Assembly (NCBI RefSeq): GCF_900475285.1
Contig: NZ_LS483370.1
Span: 1,936,001-2,000,000, forward strand
Direction: 5' to 3'
DNA: 64,000 bases
From: Pseudomonas taetrolens
Lineage (GTDB): Bacteria > Pseudomonadota > Gammaproteobacteria > Pseudomonadales > Pseudomonadaceae
A program made the translations under genes and the position numbers. The notes below the pieces were generated by a model that saw only the letters and a program-made list of their open reading frames with translations, did not search any database and was not told where the DNA came from. Shown here one piece after another: positions 8,119 to 15,462 of the stretch; within the stretch, counting starts at the first letter, position 1, and every line of letters begins with the position of its first letter.

Positions 8119-9270
8119 ATGCCCCAAGCCTATATTGTTGACGCCTTGCGCAGCCCCACCGGCAAACGCAAGGGCGGTTTGGCCCATGTTCACGCGATTG
8201 ACCTGGGTGCCCATGTACTCAAGGCTCTGGTCGAGCGCAATCAGATTCCGGCCAACGAATACGACGACGTGATCTTTGGCTGTGTCGACACCATTGGTTC
8301 GCAAGCGGGGGACATTGCTCGCACCAGCTGGCTGGCCGCCGGTCTGCCGCTCAACGTGCCGGGCACCACCATTGACCGCCAATGCGGATCGTCGCAGCAG
8401 GCGCTGCATTTTGCGGCGCAGGCGGTCATGAGTGGCACTCAGGACGTGATTGCCGTCGGTGGCGTGCAAACCATGACCCAGATCCCGATATCGTCGGCCA
8501 TGCTGGCCGGCCAGCCGCTGGGTTTTGCGGATCCGTTTTCCGGCAGCAAAGGCTGGAAAGCCCGCTTCGGCGACCAGCCGGTAAACCAGTTCTATGCGGC
8601 GCAACGCATCGCCGATCACTGGCAGATCAGCCGCCAGCAGATGGAAGCCTACGCACTGGAAAGCCACAGACGCGCGCTGGATGCGATTGCCGGCCGGCGC
8701 TTCGTCAACGAAATCGTACCGTGTGAAGGCGTGTGGGATGACGAAACCCCGCGTCAGACCAGCCTGGCCAAAATGGCTGAGCTGGAGCCGGTATCGGCCG
8801 AATTCCCATCGATCACCGCCGCTGTTTCCAGTCAGACCTGCGATGCCTCGGCGGCCTTGCTGGTGGTGTCCGAAGCGGCGCTCAAGCGTTACAACCTGAC
8901 ACCCAGAGCGCGCATCCATCATTTGTCGGTGATGGGCGACGATCCCATCTGGCACCTCACGGCGCCGATTGCCGCGACCCGCGCTGCCCTGAAAAAAGCC
9001 GGGATGAGTATTCAGGACATCGACCTGGTGGAGATCAACGAAGCGTTTGCCTCGGTGGTCATGGCCTGGGCCAAGGAGCTGGATTACGACCCGGCGAAAA
9101 CCAACGTCAACGGCGGCGCGATCGCCCTCGGTCACCCGCTGGGTGCCAGCGGGGCGCGACTGATGACCAGCCTGCTCAATCAACTCGAACGCAGCGGCGG
9201 CCGTTATGGCTTGCAGACCATGTGCGAAGGCGGTGGCCAGGCCAACGTCACGATCATTGAGCGCCTCTGA
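8119..9270 (+). CDS. FadA6-like steroid thiolase
   Basis: A 383-residue thiolase with nucleophile Cys89 in DRQCGSSQQ, the EINEAFASVV motif, the NGGAIALGHPLGASGARL histidine loop and the second cysteine in MCEGGG. It matches the recalled sequence of M. tuberculosis FadA6 closely over the active-site region (GCVD-IG-QAG-IAR-SWLAAG, SGT-DVI, QIPISSAM). FadA6 acts late in C/D-ring catabolism, on the beta-ketoacyl-CoA formed after ring opening (MOODA-CoA branch). Position: 3 bp after the beta dehydrogenase subunit, 27 bp before an SDR, all one strand. Substrate by homology only. Confidence 0.85.
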   Translation: MPQAYIVDALRSPTGKRKGGLAHVHAIDLGAHVLKALVERNQIPANEYDDVIFGCVDTIGSQAGDIARTSWLAAGLPLNVPGTTIDRQCGSSQQALHFAAQAVMSGTQDVIAVGGVQTMTQIPISSAMLAGQPLGFADPFSGSKGWKARFGDQPVNQFYAAQRIADHWQISRQQMEAYALESHRRALDAIAGRRFVNEIVPCEGVWDDETPRQTSLAKMAELEPVSAEFPSITAAVSSQTCDASAALLVVSEAALKRYNLTPRARIHHLSVMGDDPIWHLTAPIAATRAALKKAGMSIQDIDLVEINEAFASVVMAWAKELDYDPAKTNVNGGAIALGHPLGASGARLMTSLLNQLERSGGRYGLQTMCEGGGQANVTIIERL

Positions 9271-9297
9271 CGCGCCGCAACCTACAGGAGAAAGCCC

Positions 9298-10176
9298 ATG
9301 GCAATTTGTGAAGGACGTACCGTCATCATTACCGGCGCAGGCGGCGGATTGGGGCGGGCCTACGCGCTGGCCTTCGCCGCACAGGGTGCCAACGTGGTGG
9401 TCAACGACATTCGTCGCGAGGCCGCTGAAGCCGTAGTCGCTGAAATCCGCGAGCTGGGTGCCCAAGCCATCGCCAATGCCGATGACATCACCAGCGTTGC
9501 GACGGCACAGCGCATCGTCGATGTCGCACTCGAAGCCTTTGGGGAAGTCCACGTGCTGGTCAACAACGCAGGCATTTTGCGCGACCGCATGTTTATCAGC
9601 CTCAGCGAAGAAGATTGGGATGCGGTGATGCGGGTTCACCTCAAGGGCCATTTCTGCCTGGCCAATATTCTCGGCAAGCGCTGGCGCGATCAGGCCAAAG
9701 CGGGGCAGCCGGTGGCCGCACGGATCATCAACACCAGTTCCGGTGCGGGCCTGCAAGGTTCGGTCGGCCAGTCCAACTACAGCGCGGCCAAGGGCGGGAT
9801 TGCGGCCTTGACCCTGGTGCAAGCTGCAGAGCTGGGGCGTTATGGCGTGACCGCCAACGCCCTGGCCCCGGCCGCACGGACCTCGATGACCGAAAGCGCG
9901 ATGCCCGATGTGGTGAAAAAACCCGAAGACGGCGGTTTTGATGCCTGGGCCCCGGAAAACGTCGCGCCGCTGGTGGTGTGGCTGGGCAGCGAGCTGTCGA
10001 GCCATGTGACCGGACACATCATCGAGAGCCAGGGCGGACGCTTGTCCCTGGGCGATGGCTGGCGCACGGGCGTGACCCGTGACAAGGGCGGGCAATGGCA
10101 ACCGGAAGAAATCGGTGTCGCCATGAGCCAGATCCTGGCCGAAGCCCCTGCGCCGCAGCGGGTCTGGGGCAGCTGA
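9298..10176 (+). CDS. SDR, 3-hydroxyacyl-CoA dehydrogenase-like (Rv3548c type)
   Basis: A 292-residue short-chain dehydrogenase preceded by AGGAGA. The cofactor loop TGAGGGLGRAYA and the NNAG motif are intact, and the catalytic Tyr/Lys are in SNYSAAKGGIAALT with a Ser upstream in NTSSGAGLQGS. The C-terminal extension rich in Trp and Gly (GDGWRTG, QRVWGS) and the RDRMFISLSEEDWDAVMRVH segment are typical of the multifunctional-enzyme-type hydroxyacyl-CoA dehydrogenases found near echA20 in actinobacterial sterol clusters. It likely oxidises a (3R or 3S)-hydroxyacyl-CoA in side-chain or ring-derived beta-oxidation. Function by family and context. Confidence 0.78.
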   Translation: MAICEGRTVIITGAGGGLGRAYALAFAAQGANVVVNDIRREAAEAVVAEIRELGAQAIANADDITSVATAQRIVDVALEAFGEVHVLVNNAGILRDRMFISLSEEDWDAVMRVHLKGHFCLANILGKRWRDQAKAGQPVAARIINTSSGAGLQGSVGQSNYSAAKGGIAALTLVQAAELGRYGVTANALAPAARTSMTESAMPDVVKKPEDGGFDAWAPENVAPLVVWLGSELSSHVTGHIIESQGGRLSLGDGWRTGVTRDKGGQWQPEEIGVAMSQILAEAPAPQRVWGS

Positions 10177-10185
10177 AACAACGAT

Positions 10186-10224
10186 GCCCCCTGAATCGCG
10201 AGCACGCTCGCTCGCGCAGGGGGC
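10186..10224. terminator. Intercistronic GC hairpin
   Basis: The gap between two SDR genes holds GCCCCCTG...CAGGGGGC as the base of a hairpin with an inner CGCGAGC/GCTCGCG stem. There is no T-run, and genes on both sides read in the same direction, so it may attenuate, mark an mRNA processing site or stabilise the upstream message rather than end transcription fully. Confidence 0.45.
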
Positions 10225-10251
10225 GGTCTATTTTCAATAGAGAATTCACGC

Positions 10252-11037
10252 ATGAAACAAGCGCCTCCGTACGTACCGGGTCATCAATTGCTGGCCGGGA
10301 AATCGATCTTGATCACGGCCGCAGCAGGAGCCGGGATTGGATACGCCGCCGCCAAGCGCTGTGCCGAAGAAGGCTGCCGTGCCTTGATGATTTCTGATAT
10401 TCATCCGCGCCGTCTTGAAGAAGCGGTAGAGCGCCTCAAGGCCGAAACCGGCTTGAAAAAGGTCTACGGCCAACTGTGCAACGTCACGGTCGAAGCCGAG
10501 GTGCAGGCGTTGGTCGCCGCCGCCGAAGAGGCGCTGGACGGGGTTGATGTGTTGATCAACAACGCCGGGCTTGGCGGTCAGGTGCGTCTTACCGAAATGA
10601 CCGATCAGCAATGGTCGTCCGTGCTCGATATCACGCTGACCGGCACCATGCGCATGACCCGCGCCATGCTCCCGCACATGGAGCGTCGCGGGGCGGGTGC
10701 CATTGTCAACAACGCCTCGGTGCTGGGTTGGCGTGCACAGAAAGAGCAGGCGCATTACGCCGCAGCCAAGGCCGGTGTCATGGCGCTGACCCGCTGCAGT
10801 GCCCTCGAAGCCGCCGAGAGCGGAGTGCGCATCAACGCGGTGGCACCCTCGATTGCCTTGCATGACTTTCTGAAAAAAGCCTCCAGCAACGAACTGCTTG
10901 AACAACTGAGCAGTCGCGAAGCCTTTGGCCGCGCGGCGGAAGTCTGGGAAGTGGCCAACGTCATGGTGTTTCTGGCCAGTGACTATGCCTCGTACATGGT
11001 CGGCGAAGTGCTGCCGGTCAGTTCGCAACAGGCCTGA
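10252..11037 (+). CDS. IpdF-like SDR of steroid C/D-ring (HIP) catabolism
   Basis: A 261-residue SDR with an unusual cofactor loop (ITAAAGAGIGYAAA), NNAGLGGQ, catalytic Tyr/Lys in HYAAAKAGVMALTRCSA and the segment VNNASVLGWRAQ. These strings match the recalled IpdF protein of M. tuberculosis (Rv3559c), an SDR of the pathway that degrades the hydroindane propionate left after ring A/B cleavage, where it oxidises a ring hydroxyl of the CoA-bound intermediate. It sits after the hairpin at 10186 and 9 bp before a MaoC-family gene. The homology is strong for an SDR; the stereochemistry of its substrate is unknown. Confidence 0.8.
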   Translation: MKQAPPYVPGHQLLAGKSILITAAAGAGIGYAAAKRCAEEGCRALMISDIHPRRLEEAVERLKAETGLKKVYGQLCNVTVEAEVQALVAAAEEALDGVDVLINNAGLGGQVRLTEMTDQQWSSVLDITLTGTMRMTRAMLPHMERRGAGAIVNNASVLGWRAQKEQAHYAAAKAGVMALTRCSALEAAESGVRINAVAPSIALHDFLKKASSNELLEQLSSREAFGRAAEVWEVANVMVFLASDYASYMVGEVLPVSSQQA

Positions 11038-11046
11038 GGACGCACG

Positions 11047-11517
11047 ATGAGTACGCTTTTCAGCAGTGCTGACCAATTACTGGCGTCCCAGGGGCAGGAT
11101 CTGGGTCGCACCGACTGGCTGGTGGTCACCCAGCAGCGGATCAACCTGTTTGCAGAGGCCACCGGCGATCACCAGTGGATTCATGTGGATCCCGAGCGCG
11201 CCGCCCGGGGGCCGTTTGGGGCCTGCATCGCCCACGGCTACCTGACGCTCGCGCTGGCCAACCTGTTCATGCCGCAACTGATGCAGTTCGACAATCTGGC
11301 CATGGGCGTCAATTACGGGAGCGACCGGTTGCGTTTTCCGGCAGCGGTCAAGGTCGGTTCCCGAGTGCGTGGGCATGGCGAGATCCTGAAGGTCGAAGTC
11401 ATGGGTCAGGCCTTGCAGGTGGTGGTCCGGATCAGTGTCGAAATCGAGGGCAGCGATCGCCCCGGCTGCGTGGTGGACACCATCAGCCGTTACACCTTCA
11501 ACCCTCTTGAGCAGTGA
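11047..11517 (+). CDS. MaoC-family (R)-specific enoyl-CoA hydratase
   Basis: 156 residues forming one hot-dog domain. The hydratase signature FAEATGDHQWIHVDPERA carries the Asp and His that activate water, followed by GPFGACIAHGYLTLAL. The length fits single-domain hydratases such as Rv0130/HtdZ. It lies 9 bp after the IpdF-like gene and 9 bp before a thiolase, so with these it can supply the hydration and dehydrogenation steps of a beta-oxidation turn on a steroid-derived acyl-CoA. Confidence 0.85.
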   Translation: MSTLFSSADQLLASQGQDLGRTDWLVVTQQRINLFAEATGDHQWIHVDPERAARGPFGACIAHGYLTLALANLFMPQLMQFDNLAMGVNYGSDRLRFPAAVKVGSRVRGHGEILKVEVMGQALQVVVRISVEIEGSDRPGCVVDTISRYTFNPLEQ

Positions 11518-11526
11518 GCCCCTTAC

Positions 11527-12735
11527 ATGACGCTTAATGACGTAGTGATCGTATCCACGGCGCGAACCGCGCTGAGCAAATCCTTTCGCGGGTCTTTCAA
11601 CGACACCGAAGCGCCGGTACTGGGCGGGCACGTGGTGCGGGCCGTGGTGGAGCGGGCCGGCATCGAGCCCGGCTCGGTAGAAGACGTGATCATGGGCGCT
11701 GCTGCGCAACAGGGCACCCAGGGCTACAACATCGGCCGACTGTGCGCCAACACCGGCGGCTTGCCCAACACCGTGCCGGGCATGGCGATTGACCGTATGT
11801 GCGCCTCGGGCCTGATGAGCATCGGCGTGGCAGCCAAAGGCATCATGACCGGGGAAATGTCGATTGCCGTCGCGGGCGGCGTCGAGTCGCTGTCCCTGAC
11901 CCAGAACAAATACAAAAACACCTACCGCGCGCAGTCCGAAGCGGTCATCGAATGCATGCCAACGGCCTATATTCCGATGCTGGAAACCGCTGAAATCGTG
12001 GCCCGTCGCTACAACATCAGCCGCGAAGTGCAGGATCAGTACGCCCTGCAAAGCCAGCAACGCACCGCTGCGGCCCAGGCCGCCGGTTTGTTTGCCGACG
12101 AAATCGTGCCCCTGGCGGCGCGCAAACTGCTCTTCGACAAGGAGGGCAAGCCCAGCGGTTATCAGGAAGTGATCGCCGACCGTGACGAGTGCAACCGTCC
12201 CTCCACCACCCTTGAAGACCTGGCCGCGCTCAAGCCGGTGTGGAAAGACGGCAAGTGGGTGCAGCAGGGGGAATTCATCACGGCTGGCAACGCCTCGCAG
12301 TTTTCCGATGGCGCTTCGGCTGTGCTGCTGATGAGCCGCGCCGAAGCACAGCAGCGGGGGATTGAAGCGCTGGGTGTGTACCGCGGGATTGCAGTGAGCG
12401 GCTGTGCGCCGGAAGAGATGGGCATCGGCCCGGTGTTTGCGATTCCCAAGCTGCTCAAGCGTTTTGGTTTGAGGGTATCAGACATCGACCTGTGGGAGAT
12501 CAACGAGGCCTTCGCCTGTCAGGTGGTGTACTGCCGTGACTTCCTCGAGATCCCCAACGATCGGCTGAACGTGAACGGCGGGGCGATTTCCATCGGCCAC
12601 CCGTTTGGCATGTCCGGGGCGCGGATGGTTGGCCACAGTCTGCTGGAAGGCCGTCGCCGGGGTGCGCGCTTTGTGGTGGTCGCCATGTGCATTGGCGGTG
12701 GCATGGGTGCGGCCGGTCTGTTTGAGTTGAATTAA
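11527..12735 (+). CDS. Acetyl-CoA acyltransferase (thiolase)
   Basis: A 402-residue degradative thiolase with nucleophile Cys92 (IDRMCASGL), [31 protein letters not shown] and a second Cys in [12 protein letters not shown]. It differs from the FadA6-like protein at 8119 and is closer to general 3-ketoacyl-CoA thiolases. As last gene of the operon it probably releases acetyl- or propionyl-CoA in the final beta-oxidation steps. Which of the two thiolases acts on side chain and which on ring fragments cannot be decided here. Confidence 0.85.
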   Translation: MTLNDVVIVSTARTALSKSFRGSFNDTEAPVLGGHVVRAVVERAGIEPGSVEDVIMGAAAQQGTQGYNIGRLCANTGGLPNTVPGMAIDRMCASGLMSIGVAAKGIMTGEMSIAVAGGVESLSLTQNKYKNTYRAQSEAVIECMPTAYIPMLETAEIVARRYNISREVQDQYALQSQQRTAAAQAAGLFADEIVPLAARKLLFDKEGKPSGYQEVIADRDECNRPSTTLEDLAALKPVWKDGKWVQQGEFITAGNASQFSDGASAVLLMSRAEAQQRGIEALGVYRGIAVSGCAPEEMGIGPVFAIPKLLKRFGLRVSDIDLWEINEAFACQVVYCRDFLEIPNDRLNVNGGAISIGHPFGMSGARMVGHSLLEGRRRGARFVVVAMCIGGGMGAAGLFELN

Positions 12736-12814
12736 GGTAAAGAAGCGCACGGTAGCCGCTGACGGGGCCATTTACGGTATAACCCCTCATAGCTTTTATT
12801 GAGGTCACTCCGTT

Positions 12815-14170
12815 ATGCAAACCCCGTCACAGCGGCCGCTGTGGTTGATCTACCTGATCTTCCTGGCGCCAATGGTGCTGTCCAACTTCCTGCAAAGTTT
12901 CTCCGGCACCCTCAACGGGATATATGTCGGGCAAATGCTCGGCACCCAGGCGTTGGCCGCAGTGTCGGGCATGTTCCCCATCGTGTTTTTCTTTATCGCC
13001 CTGGTGATTGGCCTGGGTGCAGGTGCTTCGGTGCTGATCGGTCAGGCCTGGGGTGCGCGCGAGACGGCGATGGTCAAGCAGATCACGGGGGCCACCCTGA
13101 CCCTGGGCGCCCTGATCGGTTTGCTGGCCGCCGTGTTGGGCAGTGTGTTTGCCCGGCCGGCCATGCAGGCGCTGGGAACACCGGCGGATGTGCTGGACGA
13201 TGCAGTGGGCTATGCGCGGGTCATGATGCTGATCATGCCGCTGCTGCTGGTGTTCATTTTGTTCACGCAATTGCTGCGGGGGGTGAGCGACACCGTGTCG
13301 CCGTTGCTGGCCTTGATGGTGTCGACGCTGGTGGGTCTGCTGTTGACGCCTGCGTTGATTCTGGGCTGGGCAGGCTTGCCGCAGTTGGGCATTCAAAGTG
13401 CGGCCTATGCAGGTCTGGTGGGCAACACTCTGGCCATGCTGTTTTTGGTGCTGCGTTTGCGTCACAAAAAGCATGTGATGGCACCTGACCGCGAACTGTG
13501 GGCCGCGCTGCGCCTGAACCGGGTGATTCTGGGAAAAGTCTTGCGCATTGGCCTGCCCACCGGCCTGCAAATGGTGGTGCTGTCAGTCTCGGAGCTGGTG
13601 ATTCTGGCGTTGGTCAACAGTCATGGATCCCAGGCCACAGCGGCTTATGGCGCGGTGACACAAATCGTCAACTACGTGCAGTTCCCGGCGTTGTCGATCG
13701 CCATCACGGCCTCGATCCTGGGCGCTCAGGCCATTGGTGGCGGGAGGCTGGAGCAAATCGGGCCGATCCTGCGCACAGGCCTGTTGATCAACCTGTGCCT
13801 GACCGGGGCCCTGATCGTGCTCGGGTACGTCATGTCGCACTGGCTGCTGGGTTTGTTCATCACCGACGTTGACGCCCGGATCAGGGCCGAGCACCTGCTG
13901 CACATCATGCTCTGGAGCATTCTGGTGTTCGGCTTCCAGGCAGTGATCGGCGGCATCATGCGCGCCAGCGGGGTGGTCATGGTGCCGATGGGGATCACGG
14001 TGTTCTGCGTGCTGTGCATCGAACTCCCGGTGGCCTATGCCCTGGACGCGCATTTTGGGCTGGAAGGGGTGTGGATGGCCTTCCCGGTGACCTACCTCGC
14101 GATGCTGATCCTGCAAACTGTCTATTACCGCTTGGTATGGCGTCACAAGCAGATCCAGCGCCTGATATAA
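12815..14170 (+). CDS. MATE-family efflux transporter
   Basis: A 451-residue, very hydrophobic protein with about 12 membrane segments in two pseudo-repeats, as in MATE drug/sodium antiporters (FLAPMVLSNFLQSFSG, then GIYVGQMLGTQALAAVSG at the N-terminus and a similar arrangement after residue 240: LRIGLPTGLQMVVLSVSE). It is separated from the thiolase by 79 bp that could hold its own promoter. It may export steroid intermediates or another toxic compound; only its place in the cluster suggests this. Confidence 0.88.
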   Translation: MQTPSQRPLWLIYLIFLAPMVLSNFLQSFSGTLNGIYVGQMLGTQALAAVSGMFPIVFFFIALVIGLGAGASVLIGQAWGARETAMVKQITGATLTLGALIGLLAAVLGSVFARPAMQALGTPADVLDDAVGYARVMMLIMPLLLVFILFTQLLRGVSDTVSPLLALMVSTLVGLLLTPALILGWAGLPQLGIQSAAYAGLVGNTLAMLFLVLRLRHKKHVMAPDRELWAALRLNRVILGKVLRIGLPTGLQMVVLSVSELVILALVNSHGSQATAAYGAVTQIVNYVQFPALSIAITASILGAQAIGGGRLEQIGPILRTGLLINLCLTGALIVLGYVMSHWLLGLFITDVDARIRAEHLLHIMLWSILVFGFQAVIGGIMRASGVVMVPMGITVFCVLCIELPVAYALDAHFGLEGVWMAFPVTYLAMLILQTVYYRLVWRHKQIQRLI

Positions 14171-14174
14171 CCCT

Positions 14175-14206
14175 GTGCTCGCGATGATCACGGTCATCGC
14201 GAGCAC
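14175..14206 (+). terminator. Hairpin after MATE gene
   Basis: A perfect 13-bp stem (GTGCTCGCGATGA with TCATCGCGAGCAC, loop TCACGG) starts 4 bp after the MATE stop. No T-run follows, so strength as an intrinsic terminator is doubtful. The rest of the 306-bp gap holds the CTAG motif copy B and no gene that I can support. Confidence 0.55.
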
Positions 14207-14311
14207 TCGAACCGTCGACTGACGGCTCCTGCCATGTTGCAGGCACCTCTCTGCGGGGTGCCGCCCGTTTACCCCTTCCCTGAAATGTCTCGAAAGACTC
14301 CTCCATACCGG

Positions 14312-14330
14312 CTAGGCCGTTTGGACGATG
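14312..14330. promoter_or_regulatory. CTAG-containing motif (copy B)
   Basis: CTAGGCCGTTTGGACGATG lies 147 bp before the YCF48-like start. It shares CTAGnCCGTTTGGA with copy A (4973) and CTAGnCC...GAACGATG with copy C (21125). Candidate site of a regulator common to the cluster. Confidence 0.4.
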
Positions 14331-14476
14331 TGTCTGTGACCCGCCAGTCCGATGATCCAAGCCAGGTTCTAGCGGCCTCGCCGGTGAGTTCGCCAGAGCA
14401 CCCACGACTATAAAAAGAAGAGGACTGGCCGCATGAAATCCGCCCAGCAACTGCGTTCTGCAGCGAGGTATCGACC

Positions 14477-15451
14477 ATGCGTGCAATGATCGGCTACCTG
14501 GTTTGCCTGATTGTCGCGGTGACCATCGCGTTTACTTTCACTCCCCATAAACCCGCTGATGTTGCCCCGGCAGAATTGCGCACCGATCGCTTGCAGATCA
14601 ACGGCATGCTGTACCTCGACAAGCGTGTGGTGGCCGTCGGCGAGCGCGGCACTATTTTGCTCAGCGATGATCAGGGCGTGAGCTGGCAGTCGGCCAAGGT
14701 CGAACCGCAGCGTGATTTGACCCTCACGGCGCTGGTGGCACTGGCAGACAAAAGTCTGTTGGCGGTCGGGCATGACGGCTGGATTTTGCGCTCCGAGGAT
14801 GAAGGCTCGAGCTGGCGCGAAGTACGCCACGACAGTGAAGTGGCCGAACCCCTGCTGGGTGTCTGGAACGCAGGCGGCACTGAAGTGCTGGCCTTTGGCA
14901 GTTTCGGCAAGTTTTATCAGTCGCTGGACGGCGGCCTGACCTGGCAGCCGGGGGAGCTTGAAGTCGACAGCGCGCACCTGAATGGCATGGACGGCGCTTC
15001 GGATGGCCGGCGGATGCTGGTGGGTGAGCAAGGCCTGGTCATGCGCAGTGACGATGGCGGGCGCCATTGGCAGAAGCTCGAACCCTTCTACAACGGTTCA
15101 CTCTTTGGTGTGGTGCGCCTCACGCCGGATCGTTGGGTGACCTACGGCATGCGCGGTCATGTGTTTGTCAGCCAGGACTTTGGCCGCAGCTGGAAACAAG
15201 TGCCGGTGGGCAACCAGTCGCCACTCTACGGTCATGCAGTGCTGCCCAATGGCGGCGGGTTGTTGATCGTCGGTGCGGGTAGCTCGATGGTCCGTCTGGA
15301 TGCACAGGGTCATCTCGTCAGCGCAACACGCCTGGCGGGTTTGGGAACACTGACTTCGGCGGTATTGGTCGGTTCGCAGCGCCTTCTGGTCGGCGGCGAA
15401 CGGGGTGTATTCCAGGGTACTGATGGCAGCGTTGCTGCGCTTGGCCAATGA
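14477..15451 (+). CDS. YCF48-like beta-propeller protein of MMPL cluster
   Basis: 324 residues. An N-terminal hydrophobic segment (MIGYLVCLIVAVTIAFTF) is a signal peptide or membrane anchor, so the rest should lie in the periplasm. It contains repeated BNR/YCF48-like blades with the S-D-D/S-W pattern: LLSDDQGVSWQS, LRSEDEGSSWREV, YQSLDGGLTWQP, MRSDDGGRHWQKL, VSQDFGRSWKQV. Proteins of this kind accompany DUF1302 and MMPL genes in Pseudomonas catabolic islands. Its stop is followed by the MMPL start 11 bp later. Probably an accessory factor of that transporter; not experimentally known to me. Confidence 0.85.
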   Translation: MRAMIGYLVCLIVAVTIAFTFTPHKPADVAPAELRTDRLQINGMLYLDKRVVAVGERGTILLSDDQGVSWQSAKVEPQRDLTLTALVALADKSLLAVGHDGWILRSEDEGSSWREVRHDSEVAEPLLGVWNAGGTEVLAFGSFGKFYQSLDGGLTWQPGELEVDSAHLNGMDGASDGRRMLVGEQGLVMRSDDGGRHWQKLEPFYNGSLFGVVRLTPDRWVTYGMRGHVFVSQDFGRSWKQVPVGNQSPLYGHAVLPNGGGLLIVGAGSSMVRLDAQGHLVSATRLAGLGTLTSAVLVGSQRLLVGGERGVFQGTDGSVAALGQ

Positions 15452-15462
15452 GAGGCGCAAAA

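Noticed and set aside
8116..10101. 661-codon open frame on the minus strand
   Set aside because: It is antisense to a well-defined thiolase and SDR with clear active-site motifs, has no ribosome site and no recognisable domain; long shadow frames are common at this GC content.
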